Positions 7,680 through 16,737 of a stretch of 64,000 bases of DNA are shown in pieces. The notes beneath the pieces are model-generated. The model was given only the letters and a program-made list of their open reading frames with translations, did no database searches and had not been told where the DNA came from. Location: positions 21,962-85,961 of the forward strand of contig CASFCS010000008.1 of NCBI GenBank assembly GCA_949293245.1, written 5' to 3'. The DNA comes from an uncultured bacterium. Its GTDB lineage: Bacteria > Bacillota > Clostridia > Oscillospirales > Oscillospiraceae. Made by a program: the position numbers and the translations under genes. How positions within the stretch are numbered: position 1 is the stretch's first letter; the number at the start of each line of letters is the position of its first letter.

Positions 7680-8387
7680 ATGGTACGGAAGATCGTGTAT
7701 ATCGACCAGGAGAAATGCAACGGCTGCGGGGCGTGCGCCGCCGCCTGCCACGAGGGGGCCATCGCCATGGTGGACGGGAAAGCCCGCCTCATCCGGGACG
7801 ACTACTGTGACGGCCTGGGGGATTGCCTGCCCGCCTGCCCGGTGGACGCCATCGAGATCATTGAGCGGGAGGCCGTGCCCTATGACGAGGCGGCGGTGAA
7901 GGCCAACCAGGGGGCCAAGGGACAGGCCGCCCCCCAGCCCTGGGGCTGCCCCGGCAGCCGGTCCAGACTGCTGGAGCGGCAGGAGGCCGGGGAACCGGCT
8001 CCCGCGGCGGGGAAGGCCCCCAGCCGGCTGATGCAGTGGCCTGTGCAGATCAAGCTGGCCCCCCTGCAGGCCCCCTATTTCCAGGGGGCGAAGCTGCTGG
8101 TGGCCGCCGACTGCACCGCCTACGCCTACGCCGCCTTCCACGAGAAATTCATCCGGGGGCGCATCACCCTGGTGGGCTGCCCCAAGCTGGACGGGGTGGA
8201 CTACGCCGAGAAGCTCTCCGCCATCCTCCAGGGCAACGACATCAAAAACGTCACTGTGGTGCGCATGGAGGTGCCCTGCTGCGGCGGGCTGGAGCACGCG
8301 GTGCGCCGCGCTCTGGAACAGAGTGGAAAGTGCATCCCCTGGCAGGTGGTGACCATCTCCACCGATGGGCGGATCCTGGAGGACTGA
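7680..8387 (+). CDS. 4Fe-4S dicluster ferredoxin-like protein
   Basis: This 235-residue protein starts at ATG 7680, nine bases after GGGGAGG; an in-frame TTG at 7662 overlaps the ribosome site and is unlikely. The N-terminal 60 residues form a ferredoxin domain, with CNGCGACAAACHEGA as a full four-cysteine set and CDGLGDCLPACPVDA as a second set. The C-terminal 150 residues are unassigned but contain further cysteines (ADCTAY, VGCPKLDG, VPCCGG) that could bind a metal or cluster. Proteins of this layout are often linked to Crp/Fnr regulators in anaerobes, as here. A role in electron transfer or redox sensing is plausible; the reaction is unknown. Confidence 0.8.
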   Translation: MVRKIVYIDQEKCNGCGACAAACHEGAIAMVDGKARLIRDDYCDGLGDCLPACPVDAIEIIEREAVPYDEAAVKANQGAKGQAAPQPWGCPGSRSRLLERQEAGEPAPAAGKAPSRLMQWPVQIKLAPLQAPYFQGAKLLVAADCTAYAYAAFHEKFIRGRITLVGCPKLDGVDYAEKLSAILQGNDIKNVTVVRMEVPCCGGLEHAVRRALEQSGKCIPWQVVTISTDGRILED

Positions 8388-8398
8388 CTCATCAAAAG

Positions 8399-8436
8399 AC
8401 AGAGGGCGGGCCGTTTTCACGGCCCGCCCTCTCTGT
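8399..8436. terminator. Bidirectional terminator
   Basis: A 13-bp GC-rich stem (8401-8413 with 8420-8432) closes around TTTTCA. It serves the convergent ferredoxin-like and metal-permease genes. Confidence 0.75.
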
Positions 8437-8447
8437 GTATACAGTTT

Positions 8448-9296
8448 TTACTGCCGCCGGCGGCGCAGGCAGAAGGAGATGAGGAAGTACACCGCCAGGC
8501 ACAGCGTGATGCACGCGCCGGTGGAGGAGCCCAGCTCATAGCTCACCAGCAGGCCCGCCACCCCGCACACCAGGGCGCCCAGAACGGAGAACAGGTGGAA
8601 CTGCCGCATGTTCCGGGCCAGGTTCCGCCCAGCGGCGGCGGGGAGCACCAGCAGGGAGTTGATCACCAGCAGGCCCACCCAGGTCATGGTGACGGTGACC
8701 ACCACTGCCACAGCGGCGCAGAACATGGCCTCCTGCCAGAACACCCGCACCCCCCGGCTGTCAGCCAGGGCGGGGTGCACGGAGGAGAGCATGAGGGGGT
8801 TGAAGCTGAACAGCCACAGCAGCACCACCAGCAGCAAAATGGCCGCCAGCAGGCCGATCTTGCCCGGCTCTACGCTGAGGATATCGCCGATGAGGTAGGA
8901 GTTGAACTTGGTAAAGGAGCCCCCGTCCAGGGTGGCGATAAAGATGCCCAGGGCCACGGCGGTGGAGGAGAACACCCCGATCACCGTGTCGCTGGCCATG
9001 CTGGTGCGGTGGCGTACCAGGGAGAAGAGCAGGGAAAAGACCACCGCAAACAAAACAGCCATCCACATGGGCTCGGCCAGGCCGCACAGCACGCCGATGG
9101 CGATGCCGGTGAAGGCGGAGTGGCCCAGGGCGTCGGAGAAGAAGGACATCCGGTTGGTGACCACCATGGTGGACAGCAGGCCGAACAGAGGGGACACCAC
9201 CAGAATGGCCAGCAGGGCGTTTTTCATAAAGTACATGGACCCCGCCTGGGCCCACTCAAAGGGGAGGAGGGAAACAATAGTATACCAGAGTTCCAT
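8448..9296 (-). CDS. Metal ABC transporter permease (ZnuB/MntB family)
   Basis: This 282-residue membrane protein has about eight hydrophobic segments and the family hallmarks RMSFFSDALGHSAFTGIAIG near residue 50 and VTMTWVGLLVINSLLVLPAA. It forms the channel of a class of ABC importers for Zn2+ or Mn2+. The start codon shares base 9296 with the stop of the ATPase gene, so they are cotranslated. It is the last gene of the operon znuA-like, znuC-like, znuB-like, read from 10970 downward. Confidence 0.9.
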   Translation of the reverse strand: MELWYTIVSLLPFEWAQAGSMYFMKNALLAILVVSPLFGLLSTMVVTNRMSFFSDALGHSAFTGIAIGVLCGLAEPMWMAVLFAVVFSLLFSLVRHRTSMASDTVIGVFSSTAVALGIFIATLDGGSFTKFNSYLIGDILSVEPGKIGLLAAILLLVVLLWLFSFNPLMLSSVHPALADSRGVRVFWQEAMFCAAVAVVVTVTMTWVGLLVINSLLVLPAAAGRNLARNMRQFHLFSVLGALVCGVAGLLVSYELGSSTGACITLCLAVYFLISFCLRRRRQ

Positions 9297-10060
9297 CAGA
9301 GTTTACCGCCCTTTCCGAAGGAGAGATGAAACACCTGGGAGAAGGCGTCGCTGGAGAGGACCTCCTCCGGGGTGCCCGCCAGCAGGACTGTCTCCTTCAG
9401 CAGCACCACCTTGTCGGCGAACTGGCCCAGGGTGGCGAAGTCGTGGGTGGACAGGAGGATGGACAGGTCAAAGGTGGAGCGCACCTCGTCCAGCATCTCC
9501 AGCAGCTGCTTCTCCCCCTCCACGTCCACGCCGGACAAGGGCTCGTCCAGAATCAGGATGTGGGGCAGTGGCTCCAGGGCCATGGCCAGCAGCACCCGCT
9601 GCAGCTCCCCCCCGGACAGGGCCCCCACCCGCTTGTCGATGAGGGATTCCCCGTGGACCCGCTCCAGGCAGGTGAGCACCCGCTGGCGCAGGGACCTGGG
9701 GATGGGGAGGAACACCGGCCAGTGGTCGATGGCGGCGGCGAACAGGTCCAGCACGCTCACCGGGTCGCCGGGGTCAAAGCTGGGGCTCTGGGGCACGTAG
9801 CCCACCAGAGGGCGGGTGCGCCGCCCGCCGGCGGTCTCGAAGTCGATGGCGCCCTCGTGGGGGACCTGACCCAGGATGGCCTTGAACAGGGTGGATTTGC
9901 CCGCCCCGTTGGGGCCGATGAGGGCCACAATCTGGCCGCAGTGGATATGGAGGTCCACATCGTGGAGGATGGGGCTGTCCCCGGCGCTGACGCCCAGACC
10001 GGTGACCTTCAGGCAGCAGGAGTGGTGACAGTCGGCGCCGTTGTGCATGTGGTGGGGCAT
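9296..10060 (-). CDS. Metal ABC transporter ATP-binding protein (ZnuC-like) with His/Cys-rich N-terminus
   Basis: This 254-residue ABC ATPase has Walker A GPNGAGKST (near residue 47), Q-loop in GYVPQSPSF, signature ALSGGELQRV and Walker B HILILDEPLSG, and powers the adjacent permease. The start at 10060 follows GGGAGGAG by six bases. Its first 16 residues, MPHHMHNGADCHHSCC, contain five His and three Cys and precede the normal domain start, which is unusual for this family and looks like a metal-binding tail. If translation began at the second Met, most of the tail would remain. Two bases separate it from the lipoprotein gene upstream. Confidence 0.9.
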   Translation of the reverse strand: MPHHMHNGADCHHSCCLKVTGLGVSAGDSPILHDVDLHIHCGQIVALIGPNGAGKSTLFKAILGQVPHEGAIDFETAGGRRTRPLVGYVPQSPSFDPGDPVSVLDLFAAAIDHWPVFLPIPRSLRQRVLTCLERVHGESLIDKRVGALSGGELQRVLLAMALEPLPHILILDEPLSGVDVEGEKQLLEMLDEVRSTFDLSILLSTHDFATLGQFADKVVLLKETVLLAGTPEEVLSSDAFSQVFHLSFGKGGKL

Positions 10061-10061
10061 A

Positions 10062-10970
10062 TTACTCTCCTCCCAGGGCCTGGATGATGGTGTCGTAATT
10101 GGACTGCATGGCGTCCAGATAGGGCTGGAGGCCCGTGCCGTCCCCGCTCATGACCATGTCCAGGGTGTAGACCGCAACCCCGGTCTCCCGGGCAATGGCC
10201 TGGGCGGTGGCGTCGGAGCCGTTGACCTCGGTGAAGATGGCGGGGATGTGGTAGGTCTCGATAAGTTCCACGATCTCCCGGATGTCGGCGGCGCTGGCCT
10301 CGCTGCCCTCCTCCTCCTCAATGGACTTGAGGATGGTCAGTCCCCCGGCCTGGGCGAAATACTGAAACCCGTTGTGGAAGGTGATGAGGTAGGGGCAGGG
10401 GAGGGCGCTGCCGTCCAGGGGGTCGGCGGGCAGCTGGTCCGCTGCCTGGGCCAGGTTGTCCTCATAGACAGAGGCATTGTCCGGGTCCAGGGCGCTGAGC
10501 TCCCGGGCGATGTTGTCCAGCATGGCCCTAGCCCCGTCGGGGCACATCCAGTAGTGGGGGTCGTACTCCTCCTCATGGTCGTGGCCCTCGTGGCCCTGGG
10601 CGGGCAGCAGGTCCACCCCCTGGGAGCAGTCGATCACCGCCGCGTCTGAGGTGGCCAGGGCGTCGGACATGAAGTCCTCCAGGCCGGCGCCGCTCATAAG
10701 GATCACGTCCGCCCCCTCGATGCGCTTCATGTCGGTGACGGTGAGGGTGTAGTCGTGGAGGCAGGAGGTCTGCTGATTCACCAGCAGCTCCACCGTGACC
10801 CCCTCCGCCCCCTGGGTGACGGCGGTGGTGAAGAGGTACACGGGATATGTGGTGGCCACCAGGGACAGCCCGCCGTCCTGATCCTGGCCGCCGCTCTCCT
10901 GAGGGGCGCAGCCGGACAGGGTCCAGGGCAGCAGGGAGAGGAGACACAAAAGAGAGAGAAATTTTTTCAT
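10062..10970 (-). CDS. Zinc/manganese ABC transporter substrate-binding lipoprotein (ZnuA/AdcA-like)
   Basis: This 302-residue protein starts at ATG 10970; the frame extends upstream but has no start signal there. The signal peptide ends in a lipobox LSGC, so it should be anchored to the outer face of the membrane. It is a cluster A-I solute-binding protein: a His-rich loop HEGHDHEEEYDPHYW lies where zinc-specific proteins carry theirs, and later ligands include ITFHNGFQYFA and the TEVNGSDA stretch. The His loop favours zinc over manganese. A divergent strong promoter with a TGTAA/TTACA palindrome lies upstream. Confidence 0.9.
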   Translation of the reverse strand: MKKFLSLLCLLSLLPWTLSGCAPQESGGQDQDGGLSLVATTYPVYLFTTAVTQGAEGVTVELLVNQQTSCLHDYTLTVTDMKRIEGADVILMSGAGLEDFMSDALATSDAAVIDCSQGVDLLPAQGHEGHDHEEEYDPHYWMCPDGARAMLDNIARELSALDPDNASVYEDNLAQAADQLPADPLDGSALPCPYLITFHNGFQYFAQAGGLTILKSIEEEEGSEASAADIREIVELIETYHIPAIFTEVNGSDATAQAIARETGVAVYTLDMVMSGDGTGLQPYLDAMQSNYDTIIQALGGE

Positions 10971-11042
10971 GGGACACCTCGCTTGCGGATTGGGTATGGG
11001 CCCCGGGGATGGACCGGGGACAGCTTGCTTGATATTTTTAAT

Positions 11043-11079
11043 ATTATAGCGGATGAGGGGGCATTTGTAAAACCTTACA
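11043..11079 (-). promoter_or_regulatory. Promoter of the metal-uptake operon with overlapping palindrome
   Basis: On the minus strand, -35 TTTACA (complement of 11066-11071) and -10 TATAAT (complement of 11043-11048) are 17 bases apart. A palindrome, TGTAA-AACC-TTACA (11066-11079), covers the -35 box, where a zinc or manganese repressor would block polymerase. No Zur, AdcR or MntR gene is in the window, so the regulator is unknown. Confidence 0.65.
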
Positions 11080-11121
11080 GAGAAAAAACTCCTGAGCTCC
11101 CAAAGGTCTGGTGGCTGTCCA

Positions 11122-11155
11122 TTGACGAACCCCCGGTACAATGGTATAATACCAT
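11122..11155 (+). promoter_or_regulatory. Promoter with a 15-bp palindrome over the -10 box
   Basis: TTGACG (11122-11127) and TATAAT (11145-11150) have 17-base spacing. ATGGTAT-A-ATACCAT (11141-11155) is a perfect inverted repeat centred on the -10 element, so a repressor site is possible. The message starts near 11157, which leaves room for a short leader before ATG 11185. Confidence 0.65.
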
Positions 11156-11184
11156 GATATTTTATGACAATGCGGGAGGGCGCC

Positions 11185-12051
11185 ATGTGGGTTGCGGAGC
11201 ACTGGAAGGACTATGAGCTGCTGGACTGCGGCAGGGGGGAGAAGCTGGAGCGCTGGGGGGACAAGCTGCTGGTGCGGCCCGACCCCCAGGCCATCTGGAA
11301 CACCCCGCGGGCCCACCGGGGCTGGCGCAAGGCGGATGCCCGGTACGCCCGGTCCAGCACCGGCGGCGGCCACTGGGAGGACCACGGCCTGCCCCAGCGC
11401 TGGCAGGTGGGCTACCGGGACCTCACGTTCAACGTGGGCCTGATGAACTTCAAGCACACCGGGGTGTTTCCCGAGCAGGCGGCCAACTGGGACTGGGCCC
11501 GGGAGGTCATCGGCCGGGCGGGGCGGCCCATTCAGGTGCTCAACCTCTTCGCCTATACCGGCGGGGCCACCATCGCCTGCGCGGCGGCGGGGGCCTCCGT
11601 GTGCCATGTGGACGCCGCCCGGGGTATGGTGAACTGGGCCCGGGAGAACGCCCGTGCCTCCGGGCTGGAGGACCGGCCCATCCGCTGGATCGTGGACGAC
11701 TGCACCAAATTCGTGGAGCGGGAGATCCGCCGGGGCCGCCGGTACGACGCGGTCATTATGGACCCCCCGTCCTACGGCCGGGGGCCCACCGGGGAGATCT
11801 GGAAGCTGGAGGAGAACCTCTACCCCTTTGTGGAGCTGGTCAGCGGCGTCCTCTCCGACGACCCCCTCTTTCTTATCCTCAACTCCTACACCACGGGGCT
11901 GGCCCCCTCGGTGCTGACCTATATCCTGGAGAGCGTCCTCTCCAAGCGGTTCGGCGGGCATACCGTCAGCGACGAGCTGGGCCTGCCGGTGACGGCCAGC
12001 GGCCTGGCCCTGCCCTGCGGGGCCACCGGGCGCTGGTGCCGGCTGGACTGA
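11185..12051 (+). CDS. Class I SAM-dependent methyltransferase (RlmI/RlmK-like catalytic domain)
   Basis: This 288-residue protein has a SAM-binding motif [15 protein letters not shown] (near residue 115) and a catalytic DPPSYGRG (near 193) as in rRNA m5C/m2G methyltransferases of the RlmI/YwbD group. Those proteins usually have an N-terminal PUA domain, which is absent here, so the RNA target may differ. I chose ATG 11185, preceded by GGGAGGG; two upstream in-frame ATG codons (11164, 11170) sit only 7-13 bases after the predicted transcript start. It is followed by the ECF ATPase genes after 31 bases. Confidence 0.8.
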   Translation: MWVAEHWKDYELLDCGRGEKLERWGDKLLVRPDPQAIWNTPRAHRGWRKADARYARSSTGGGHWEDHGLPQRWQVGYRDLTFNVGLMNFKHTGVFPEQAANWDWAREVIGRAGRPIQVLNLFAYTGGATIACAAAGASVCHVDAARGMVNWARENARASGLEDRPIRWIVDDCTKFVEREIRRGRRYDAVIMDPPSYGRGPTGEIWKLEENLYPFVELVSGVLSDDPLFLILNSYTTGLAPSVLTYILESVLSKRFGGHTVSDELGLPVTASGLALPCGATGRWCRLD

Positions 12052-12082
12052 CAACAAAAACTGCAGTAAGGTGATCAATCAA

Positions 12083-12937
12083 ATGAAGCCAGAAGCCATT
12101 ATCAGGGCGGAACAGCTCACATTTTCCTATACCGACGAGTCGGGGGTCACCCCCATCGTGCTGGACGGGGTGGACCTGGAGATCCGGGAGGGGTCCTTCG
12201 TGGCCATTCTGGGGCACAACGGCTCGGGGAAATCCACCTTCGCCAAACATATGAACGCCATTCTCCTGCCCACGGGGGGCACCATGTGGGTGGGGGGCAT
12301 GGACACCCGGAACGACGACGACCTGCTGGACATCCGGCGCACCGCGGGGATGGTCTTTCAGAACCCGGACAACCAGATCGTGGCCAGCGTGGTGGAGGAG
12401 GACGTGGCCTTCGCCCCGGAGAACCTGGGGGTGCCCCCGGAGGAGATCCGCCAGCGGGTGGATGAGGCCCTGGAGATGGTGGGCATGAAGGAATTTGCCC
12501 TCCACGCGCCCCACCTCCTCTCCGGCGGCCAGAAGCAGCGGGTGGCCATCGCCGGGGTCATCGCCATGCGGCCCCGGTGCATCGTCATGGACGAGCCCAC
12601 CGCCATGCTGGACCCGGTGGGCCGCAAGGAGGTCATGCGCACCATCCGGGACCTGAACCGCCGCTACGGCATCACCGTCATCCTCATCACCCACCACATG
12701 GACGAGGCCGCCCAGGCCGACCGGCTGGTGGTGATGTCCAAGGGCCATGTAATTGCCGACGGGACCCCCAAAGAGGTGTTCCAGGATGTGGAGGGCCTGC
12801 GCGCCGTGGGCCTGGCGGTGCCTGAGACGGTGTCCCTCCTGTGGGAGCTGCGCCAGGCGGGACTGGAGGTCCCCCTGGACGCCATCAGCGATGAGGAGTG
12901 CGCCCAGGCCCTGGCAAAGCTGCTCCACGTCTCCTGA
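12083..12937 (+). CDS. ecfA1: Energy-coupling factor transporter ATPase EcfA1
   Basis: This 284-residue ABC ATPase shows Walker [10 protein letters not shown], the Q-loop [19 protein letters not shown] characteristic of EcfA/CbiO, signature LSGGQKQR, Walker [13 protein letters not shown] and switch His in [11 protein letters not shown] 12083 is nine bases after AAGGTG; a GTG at 12071 inside that site is a less likely start. It pairs with the next ATPase as a heterodimer that binds EcfT and drives S components. The order EcfA1-EcfA2-EcfT-truA is conserved in many Bacillota. Confidence 0.93.
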   Translation: MKPEAIIRAEQLTFSYTDESGVTPIVLDGVDLEIREGSFVAILGHNGSGKSTFAKHMNAILLPTGGTMWVGGMDTRNDDDLLDIRRTAGMVFQNPDNQIVASVVEEDVAFAPENLGVPPEEIRQRVDEALEMVGMKEFALHAPHLLSGGQKQRVAIAGVIAMRPRCIVMDEPTAMLDPVGRKEVMRTIRDLNRRYGITVILITHHMDEAAQADRLVVMSKGHVIADGTPKEVFQDVEGLRAVGLAVPETVSLLWELRQAGLEVPLDAISDEECAQALAKLLHVS

Positions 12938-13012
12938 AGGGGACACGGGCACGACCCACAAGGCCGCCGCGGCGGCGGGCGTGCACCACACATGCAAAGG
13001 ATTTCGAGTGAT

Positions 13013-13876
13013 ATGGAAGCCATTATCCAGACAGAAAAGCTCAGCCACATCTACAGCACCGGCACCCCCTTCGAGCGGGGGGCCCTGCTGGATGTGGATT
13101 TTACCGCGTACGAGGGGGAGTACCTGGGCATCATCGGCCGGACGGGCTCGGGAAAATCCACCCTGATCCAACACCTCAACGCCCTGCTGCGCCCCACCTC
13201 GGGGCGGGTACTCTTCCGGGGGGAGGACATCTGGGCCTCCAAGGAGCGCACCCGGCAGATCCGGTTCCAGGTGGGCCTGGTGTTCCAGTACCCCGAGTAC
13301 CAGCTCTTTGAGGAGACGGTGTACCGGGATATTGCCTTCGGCCCCCAGAATATGGGCCTGCCCCAGGAGGAGGTGGACCGCCGGGTGCGGGAGGCCGCCG
13401 ATTTCGTGGGCCTCAAGCCCGAGACCCTGGAGAAGTCCCCCTTCGAGCTCTCCGGCGGTCAGAAGCGCCGGGTGGCCATCGCCGGGGTCATCGCCATGGA
13501 GCCCCAGGTCCTCATTCTGGACGAGCCCACCGCCGGGCTGGACCCGGTGGGGGTGGAGCAGATCCTGGACAACATCCACACCTACCACCAGGCCAAAAAC
13601 GCCACCATTATCCTGGTGTCCCACTCCATGGAGGAGGTGGCCCGCACCGTGGACCGGCTGGTGGTGGTGCGGGAGGGGCGCATCCCCCTGTCCGGCTCCC
13701 CCAGAGAGGTCTTTTCCCACGGGGACGAGCTGGAGGCCATGGGCCTGGGCGTGCCCCAGATGACCCGGGTGTTTCACCGGCTCAAGGCCATGGGGGCGGA
13801 TATCGACCCCTCGGTGTATACCGTGGAACAGGCCAGGGACGCCATCCTGGCCAAGCTGGGAAAGGGGGCGGTATAA
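13013..13876 (+). CDS. ecfA2: Energy-coupling factor transporter ATPase EcfA2
   Basis: This 287-residue ABC ATPase is the second half of the ECF heterodimer. Motifs are GRTGSGKST (Walker A), FQYPEYQLFEETVYRDIAFG (Q-loop), LSGGQKRR and LILDEPTAGLD. The N-terminus with YSTGTPFERGALLDV is the EcfA2 hallmark. I prefer ATG 13013, which follows AAAGGA; ATG 12992 in frame has no ribosome site. The stop TAA is directly followed by the ATG of ecfT, so the two are tightly coupled. Confidence 0.93.
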   Translation: MEAIIQTEKLSHIYSTGTPFERGALLDVDFTAYEGEYLGIIGRTGSGKSTLIQHLNALLRPTSGRVLFRGEDIWASKERTRQIRFQVGLVFQYPEYQLFEETVYRDIAFGPQNMGLPQEEVDRRVREAADFVGLKPETLEKSPFELSGGQKRRVAIAGVIAMEPQVLILDEPTAGLDPVGVEQILDNIHTYHQAKNATIILVSHSMEEVARTVDRLVVVREGRIPLSGSPREVFSHGDELEAMGLGVPQMTRVFHRLKAMGADIDPSVYTVEQARDAILAKLGKGAV

Positions 13877-14683
13877 ATGGCCCTGCGCGACATCACCCTG
13901 GGGCAGTATTTCCCCGGCAATTCTCCCATTCACCGGCTGGACCCCCGGGCCAAGCTGGTGCTGACCACGTTGTATATCGTTGCGCTGTTTCTTGCGGATT
14001 TTCTGGTGAGCTATGGTATCATGGTGGTGCTGCTGGCGGTGGCCATCGCCCTCTCCCGCATCTCCCTGAAGTCCATCCTCCGGGGCATGAAGCCGGTGGT
14101 GTTCATCCTGGTGATCACCGGCATCCTCAATCTGTTCTATACCCCCGGCGATCCCATCTGGAGCTGGGGCTTTCTGAAAATCAGCGTGGAGGGCCTGTGG
14201 TCCGCCTTCTTTATGGTCATCCGTATCCTGATGCTCATCACCTGCACCTTCCTGCTGACGTATACCACTTCGCCCATTCAGTTGACGGATGCCATAGAGC
14301 GGCTGCTCAACCCCCTGAAGGCCATCCGTGTGCCCATCCACGAGCTGGCCATGATGATGTCCATCGCCCTGCGGTTCATCCCGTTGCTCATTGAGGAGAC
14401 CGACAAAATCATGTCGGCCCAGCGGGCCCGGGGGGCCGACTTCGACACCGGGGGCCTGCGGCAGAAGGCCAAGGCCCTGGTGCCGCTGCTGGTGCCTCTG
14501 TTCATCTCCGCCTTCCGCCGGGCCGACGAGCTGGCGGTGGCCATGGAGTGCCGCTGCTACCACGGCGGCGAGGGGCGCACCCGGATGAAGGTGCTGCGCT
14601 ACCGGGCGGCGGACCGGGCGGTCATGGCCCTGGGGCTGCTGGTGTGCGTGGGCGTGGGGGTCCTGGGCCACTTCGGCCTTTGA
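13877..14683 (+). CDS. ecfT: Energy-coupling factor transporter transmembrane protein EcfT
   Basis: This 268-residue protein begins with GQYFPGNSPIHRLDPRAKL, the usual EcfT start, and has about five to six membrane segments. It carries two cytoplasmic coupling helices with Ala-Arg-Gly type motifs, AQRARGADFDTGG and AMECRCYHGG, which contact the ATPases. With EcfA1 and EcfA2 it forms the shared energising module of group II ECF transporters, used by separate S components such as the one at 5098. The start abuts the ecfA2 stop. Confidence 0.93.
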   Translation: MALRDITLGQYFPGNSPIHRLDPRAKLVLTTLYIVALFLADFLVSYGIMVVLLAVAIALSRISLKSILRGMKPVVFILVITGILNLFYTPGDPIWSWGFLKISVEGLWSAFFMVIRILMLITCTFLLTYTTSPIQLTDAIERLLNPLKAIRVPIHELAMMMSIALRFIPLLIEETDKIMSAQRARGADFDTGGLRQKAKALVPLLVPLFISAFRRADELAVAMECRCYHGGEGRTRMKVLRYRAADRAVMALGLLVCVGVGVLGHFGL

Positions 14684-14713
14684 CCGTGAATTTCCAGTGA
14701 AAAGGGTGTTTTC

Positions 14714-15463
14714 ATGCGAAACATTGCCCTGAAGCTCATCTATATGGGGACGGCCTACCACGGCTGGCAGGTGCAGAAAAACGGCGCCACCGTGGCGGAG
14801 ACCCTGGAGAAGGCCCTGAGCAGCGTGGTGTGCCACCCGGTGAAGGTCACCGGGGCGGGGCGCACCGACGCGGGGGTCCACGCTTTGTGCTATGTGGCCA
14901 ATTTTCACACCACCTCCACCATCCCCTGCGACCGGCTGCCCCTGGCGGTGAACACCCGCCTGCCGGACGACATCGTGGTGGTGAAGGCCACCCAGGTGCC
15001 CGACGGCTTCAACGCCATCGGCTCCTGCCTGCGCAAGGAATATACCTACCGTATTTTCAACTCCCGCATCCGGGACCCCTTTTACGTCAACCGGGTGTGG
15101 TTTTATCCCCGCCATCTGGACGAGGGGATTATGGCCCGGGCGGCGCAGCAGTTTGTGGGCACCCATGACTTTGCCGCGGTGCGCTCCGTAGGCACCGAGA
15201 CCCGCACCACCGTGCGCACGGTGTACTACTTCGATGTGGAGCGCCGGGGGGATGTGATAGAGCTGCGGGTGTGCGCCAACGGCTTTCTTTACAACATGGT
15301 GCGTGCCATGGTGGGCACCTGTGTGTACGCCGCCGAGGGCAAGCTGGCCCCGGAGGACATCCCGGCTATTCTGGCCGGGCGCAACCGCACCTGCGCCGGG
15401 CCCACGGCGCCGCCGGACGGACTGTATATGTCCAAGCTGTGGTATGAAGAGGACGTGCTCTAG
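14714..15463 (+). CDS. truA: tRNA pseudouridine(38-40) synthase TruA
   Basis: This 249-residue enzyme converts uridines 38-40 of the tRNA anticodon arm to pseudouridine. The catalytic motif GRTDAGVHAL carries the essential Asp near residue 52, and FNAIGSCLRKEYTYRIF and FLYNMVRAMVGT are further family blocks. Length is normal. It follows ecfT by 30 bases, the common Bacillota arrangement. Confidence 0.95.
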   Translation: MRNIALKLIYMGTAYHGWQVQKNGATVAETLEKALSSVVCHPVKVTGAGRTDAGVHALCYVANFHTTSTIPCDRLPLAVNTRLPDDIVVVKATQVPDGFNAIGSCLRKEYTYRIFNSRIRDPFYVNRVWFYPRHLDEGIMARAAQQFVGTHDFAAVRSVGTETRTTVRTVYYFDVERRGDVIELRVCANGFLYNMVRAMVGTCVYAAEGKLAPEDIPAILAGRNRTCAGPTAPPDGLYMSKLWYEEDVL

Positions 15464-15492
15464 GGGGACCGCCCCGGGAAAGGAACCTGCCC

Positions 15493-16668
15493 ATGGAGGG
15501 GAAAAACGTCAAACCCAAACGGGGGAAAAATATCGTCCTGCGGCTGCTGGCCCTGTTGGTAACGGTGGCCCTGGTGCTGGGGGCGGTGGCCCTGGTGGTA
15601 TTCCGGGACCAGCTGAACATCGACGCGCTGCGCCGCTGGTTCACCTACCGTACCCTGGAGCGCAGCGACAGCGGCCAGGCCGAGTCCTTCTATTTCGACG
15701 GGGACCTGACCGACACCTTCCGCAACCTGGACGGGGACCTGCTGGTGTGCTCGTCCAACGCCATCTGCCTGTACTCCGGCAGCGGCACCCGGTACATCAA
15801 CCAGTCGGTCACCATGAGCCAGCCGGCGGTGTCGGTGTGGGGGAACACGGCGGTGGTGTATGACGCCGGCGGCACCTCTCTCTATGTGATCCGGGAGCGG
15901 GCCATCGTCCACACCATCACCGAGGGGGCTACCATCCTCTCGGCCAGCATGGACCAGAGCGGCAGCCTGGTGGTGGTGACCCATGAGAGCGGCTACCGGG
16001 GCGTGGTCACGGTGTACAACAAGGACTTTACGCCCCAGGTATCGCTCCGATTGTCCAGCCGCTTTATTTTGGACGGGGTCCTCTCCGGCGGAGGGGACCT
16101 GCTGGCGGTGGTGACGGCCGGTCAGTCCGGCGGCTCCTTTGTCAGCGCCCTGGAGCTCTATGATTTGGACCAGAGCCAGACGGAGGACCTCTCACCCAGC
16201 GCCCAGTGCGACCTGGGTGGGGCCATTCCTCTGGGGCTGGAGGTGGAGGACTCCACTGTCTGGGTCCTGGGGGATACGGGCCTTACGGTGTCCAATGGCC
16301 GGGGCGAGGTCCAGGGCACGTTGGACTGGTCCGACCGCTATATAAAGAATTTCTCTCTGGACGGTGACGGCTTTGCCGCCGTGCTCCTGGGAAAGTACCG
16401 GGCGGGAAGCCAGGCGGAGCTGGCGGTGGCGGACAAAAATGGGACCATTACCGCCTCCATGGAGGTCAACGAGCAGGTGCTCTCCCTGTCTGCCGCCGGG
16501 CGCTATCTGGCGGTGCTGACGGCGGACCGCCTGGATATCTACACCCAGGACCTCACCCTGTATGCCAGCCTCTCGGGCACCAAGGGGGCCCGAAAGGTGC
16601 TCCTGCGGGAGGACGGCAGCGCCATGCTCATTGGCGTGGATTACGCCCGCCTCTATGTGCCCGATTGA
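15493..16668 (+). CDS. DUF5711-family membrane-anchored beta-propeller-like protein
   Basis: This 391-residue protein has a basic N-terminus, a single membrane segment (about residues 17-38), and a large extracytoplasmic part made of repeated beta-rich blades (for example LLVCSSNAICLYSG, TAVVYDAGGTSLYVI, LAVLTADRLDIYTQ). This fits DUF5711, of unknown function, which I recognise by pattern only. It sits between truA and cvpA, a frequent neighbourhood in Oscillospiraceae. Blade-like repeats suggest a protein-interaction platform at the cell surface. Confidence 0.65.
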   Translation: MEGKNVKPKRGKNIVLRLLALLVTVALVLGAVALVVFRDQLNIDALRRWFTYRTLERSDSGQAESFYFDGDLTDTFRNLDGDLLVCSSNAICLYSGSGTRYINQSVTMSQPAVSVWGNTAVVYDAGGTSLYVIRERAIVHTITEGATILSASMDQSGSLVVVTHESGYRGVVTVYNKDFTPQVSLRLSSRFILDGVLSGGGDLLAVVTAGQSGGSFVSALELYDLDQSQTEDLSPSAQCDLGGAIPLGLEVEDSTVWVLGDTGLTVSNGRGEVQGTLDWSDRYIKNFSLDGDGFAAVLLGKYRAGSQAELAVADKNGTITASMEVNEQVLSLSAAGRYLAVLTADRLDIYTQDLTLYASLSGTKGARKVLLREDGSAMLIGVDYARLYVPD

Positions 16669-16737
16669 TCAGACCGGAAGACCTCACAGCATCCCGCTGA
16701 GGGTCTGTGACAGAACCGACACTGGGAGGACCATGAT

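Noticed and set aside
11966..15166. 1066-codon minus-strand frame opposite the ECF genes and truA
   Set aside because: Opposite-strand shadow caused by GC-rich codon use; the plus strand has four well-supported genes there.
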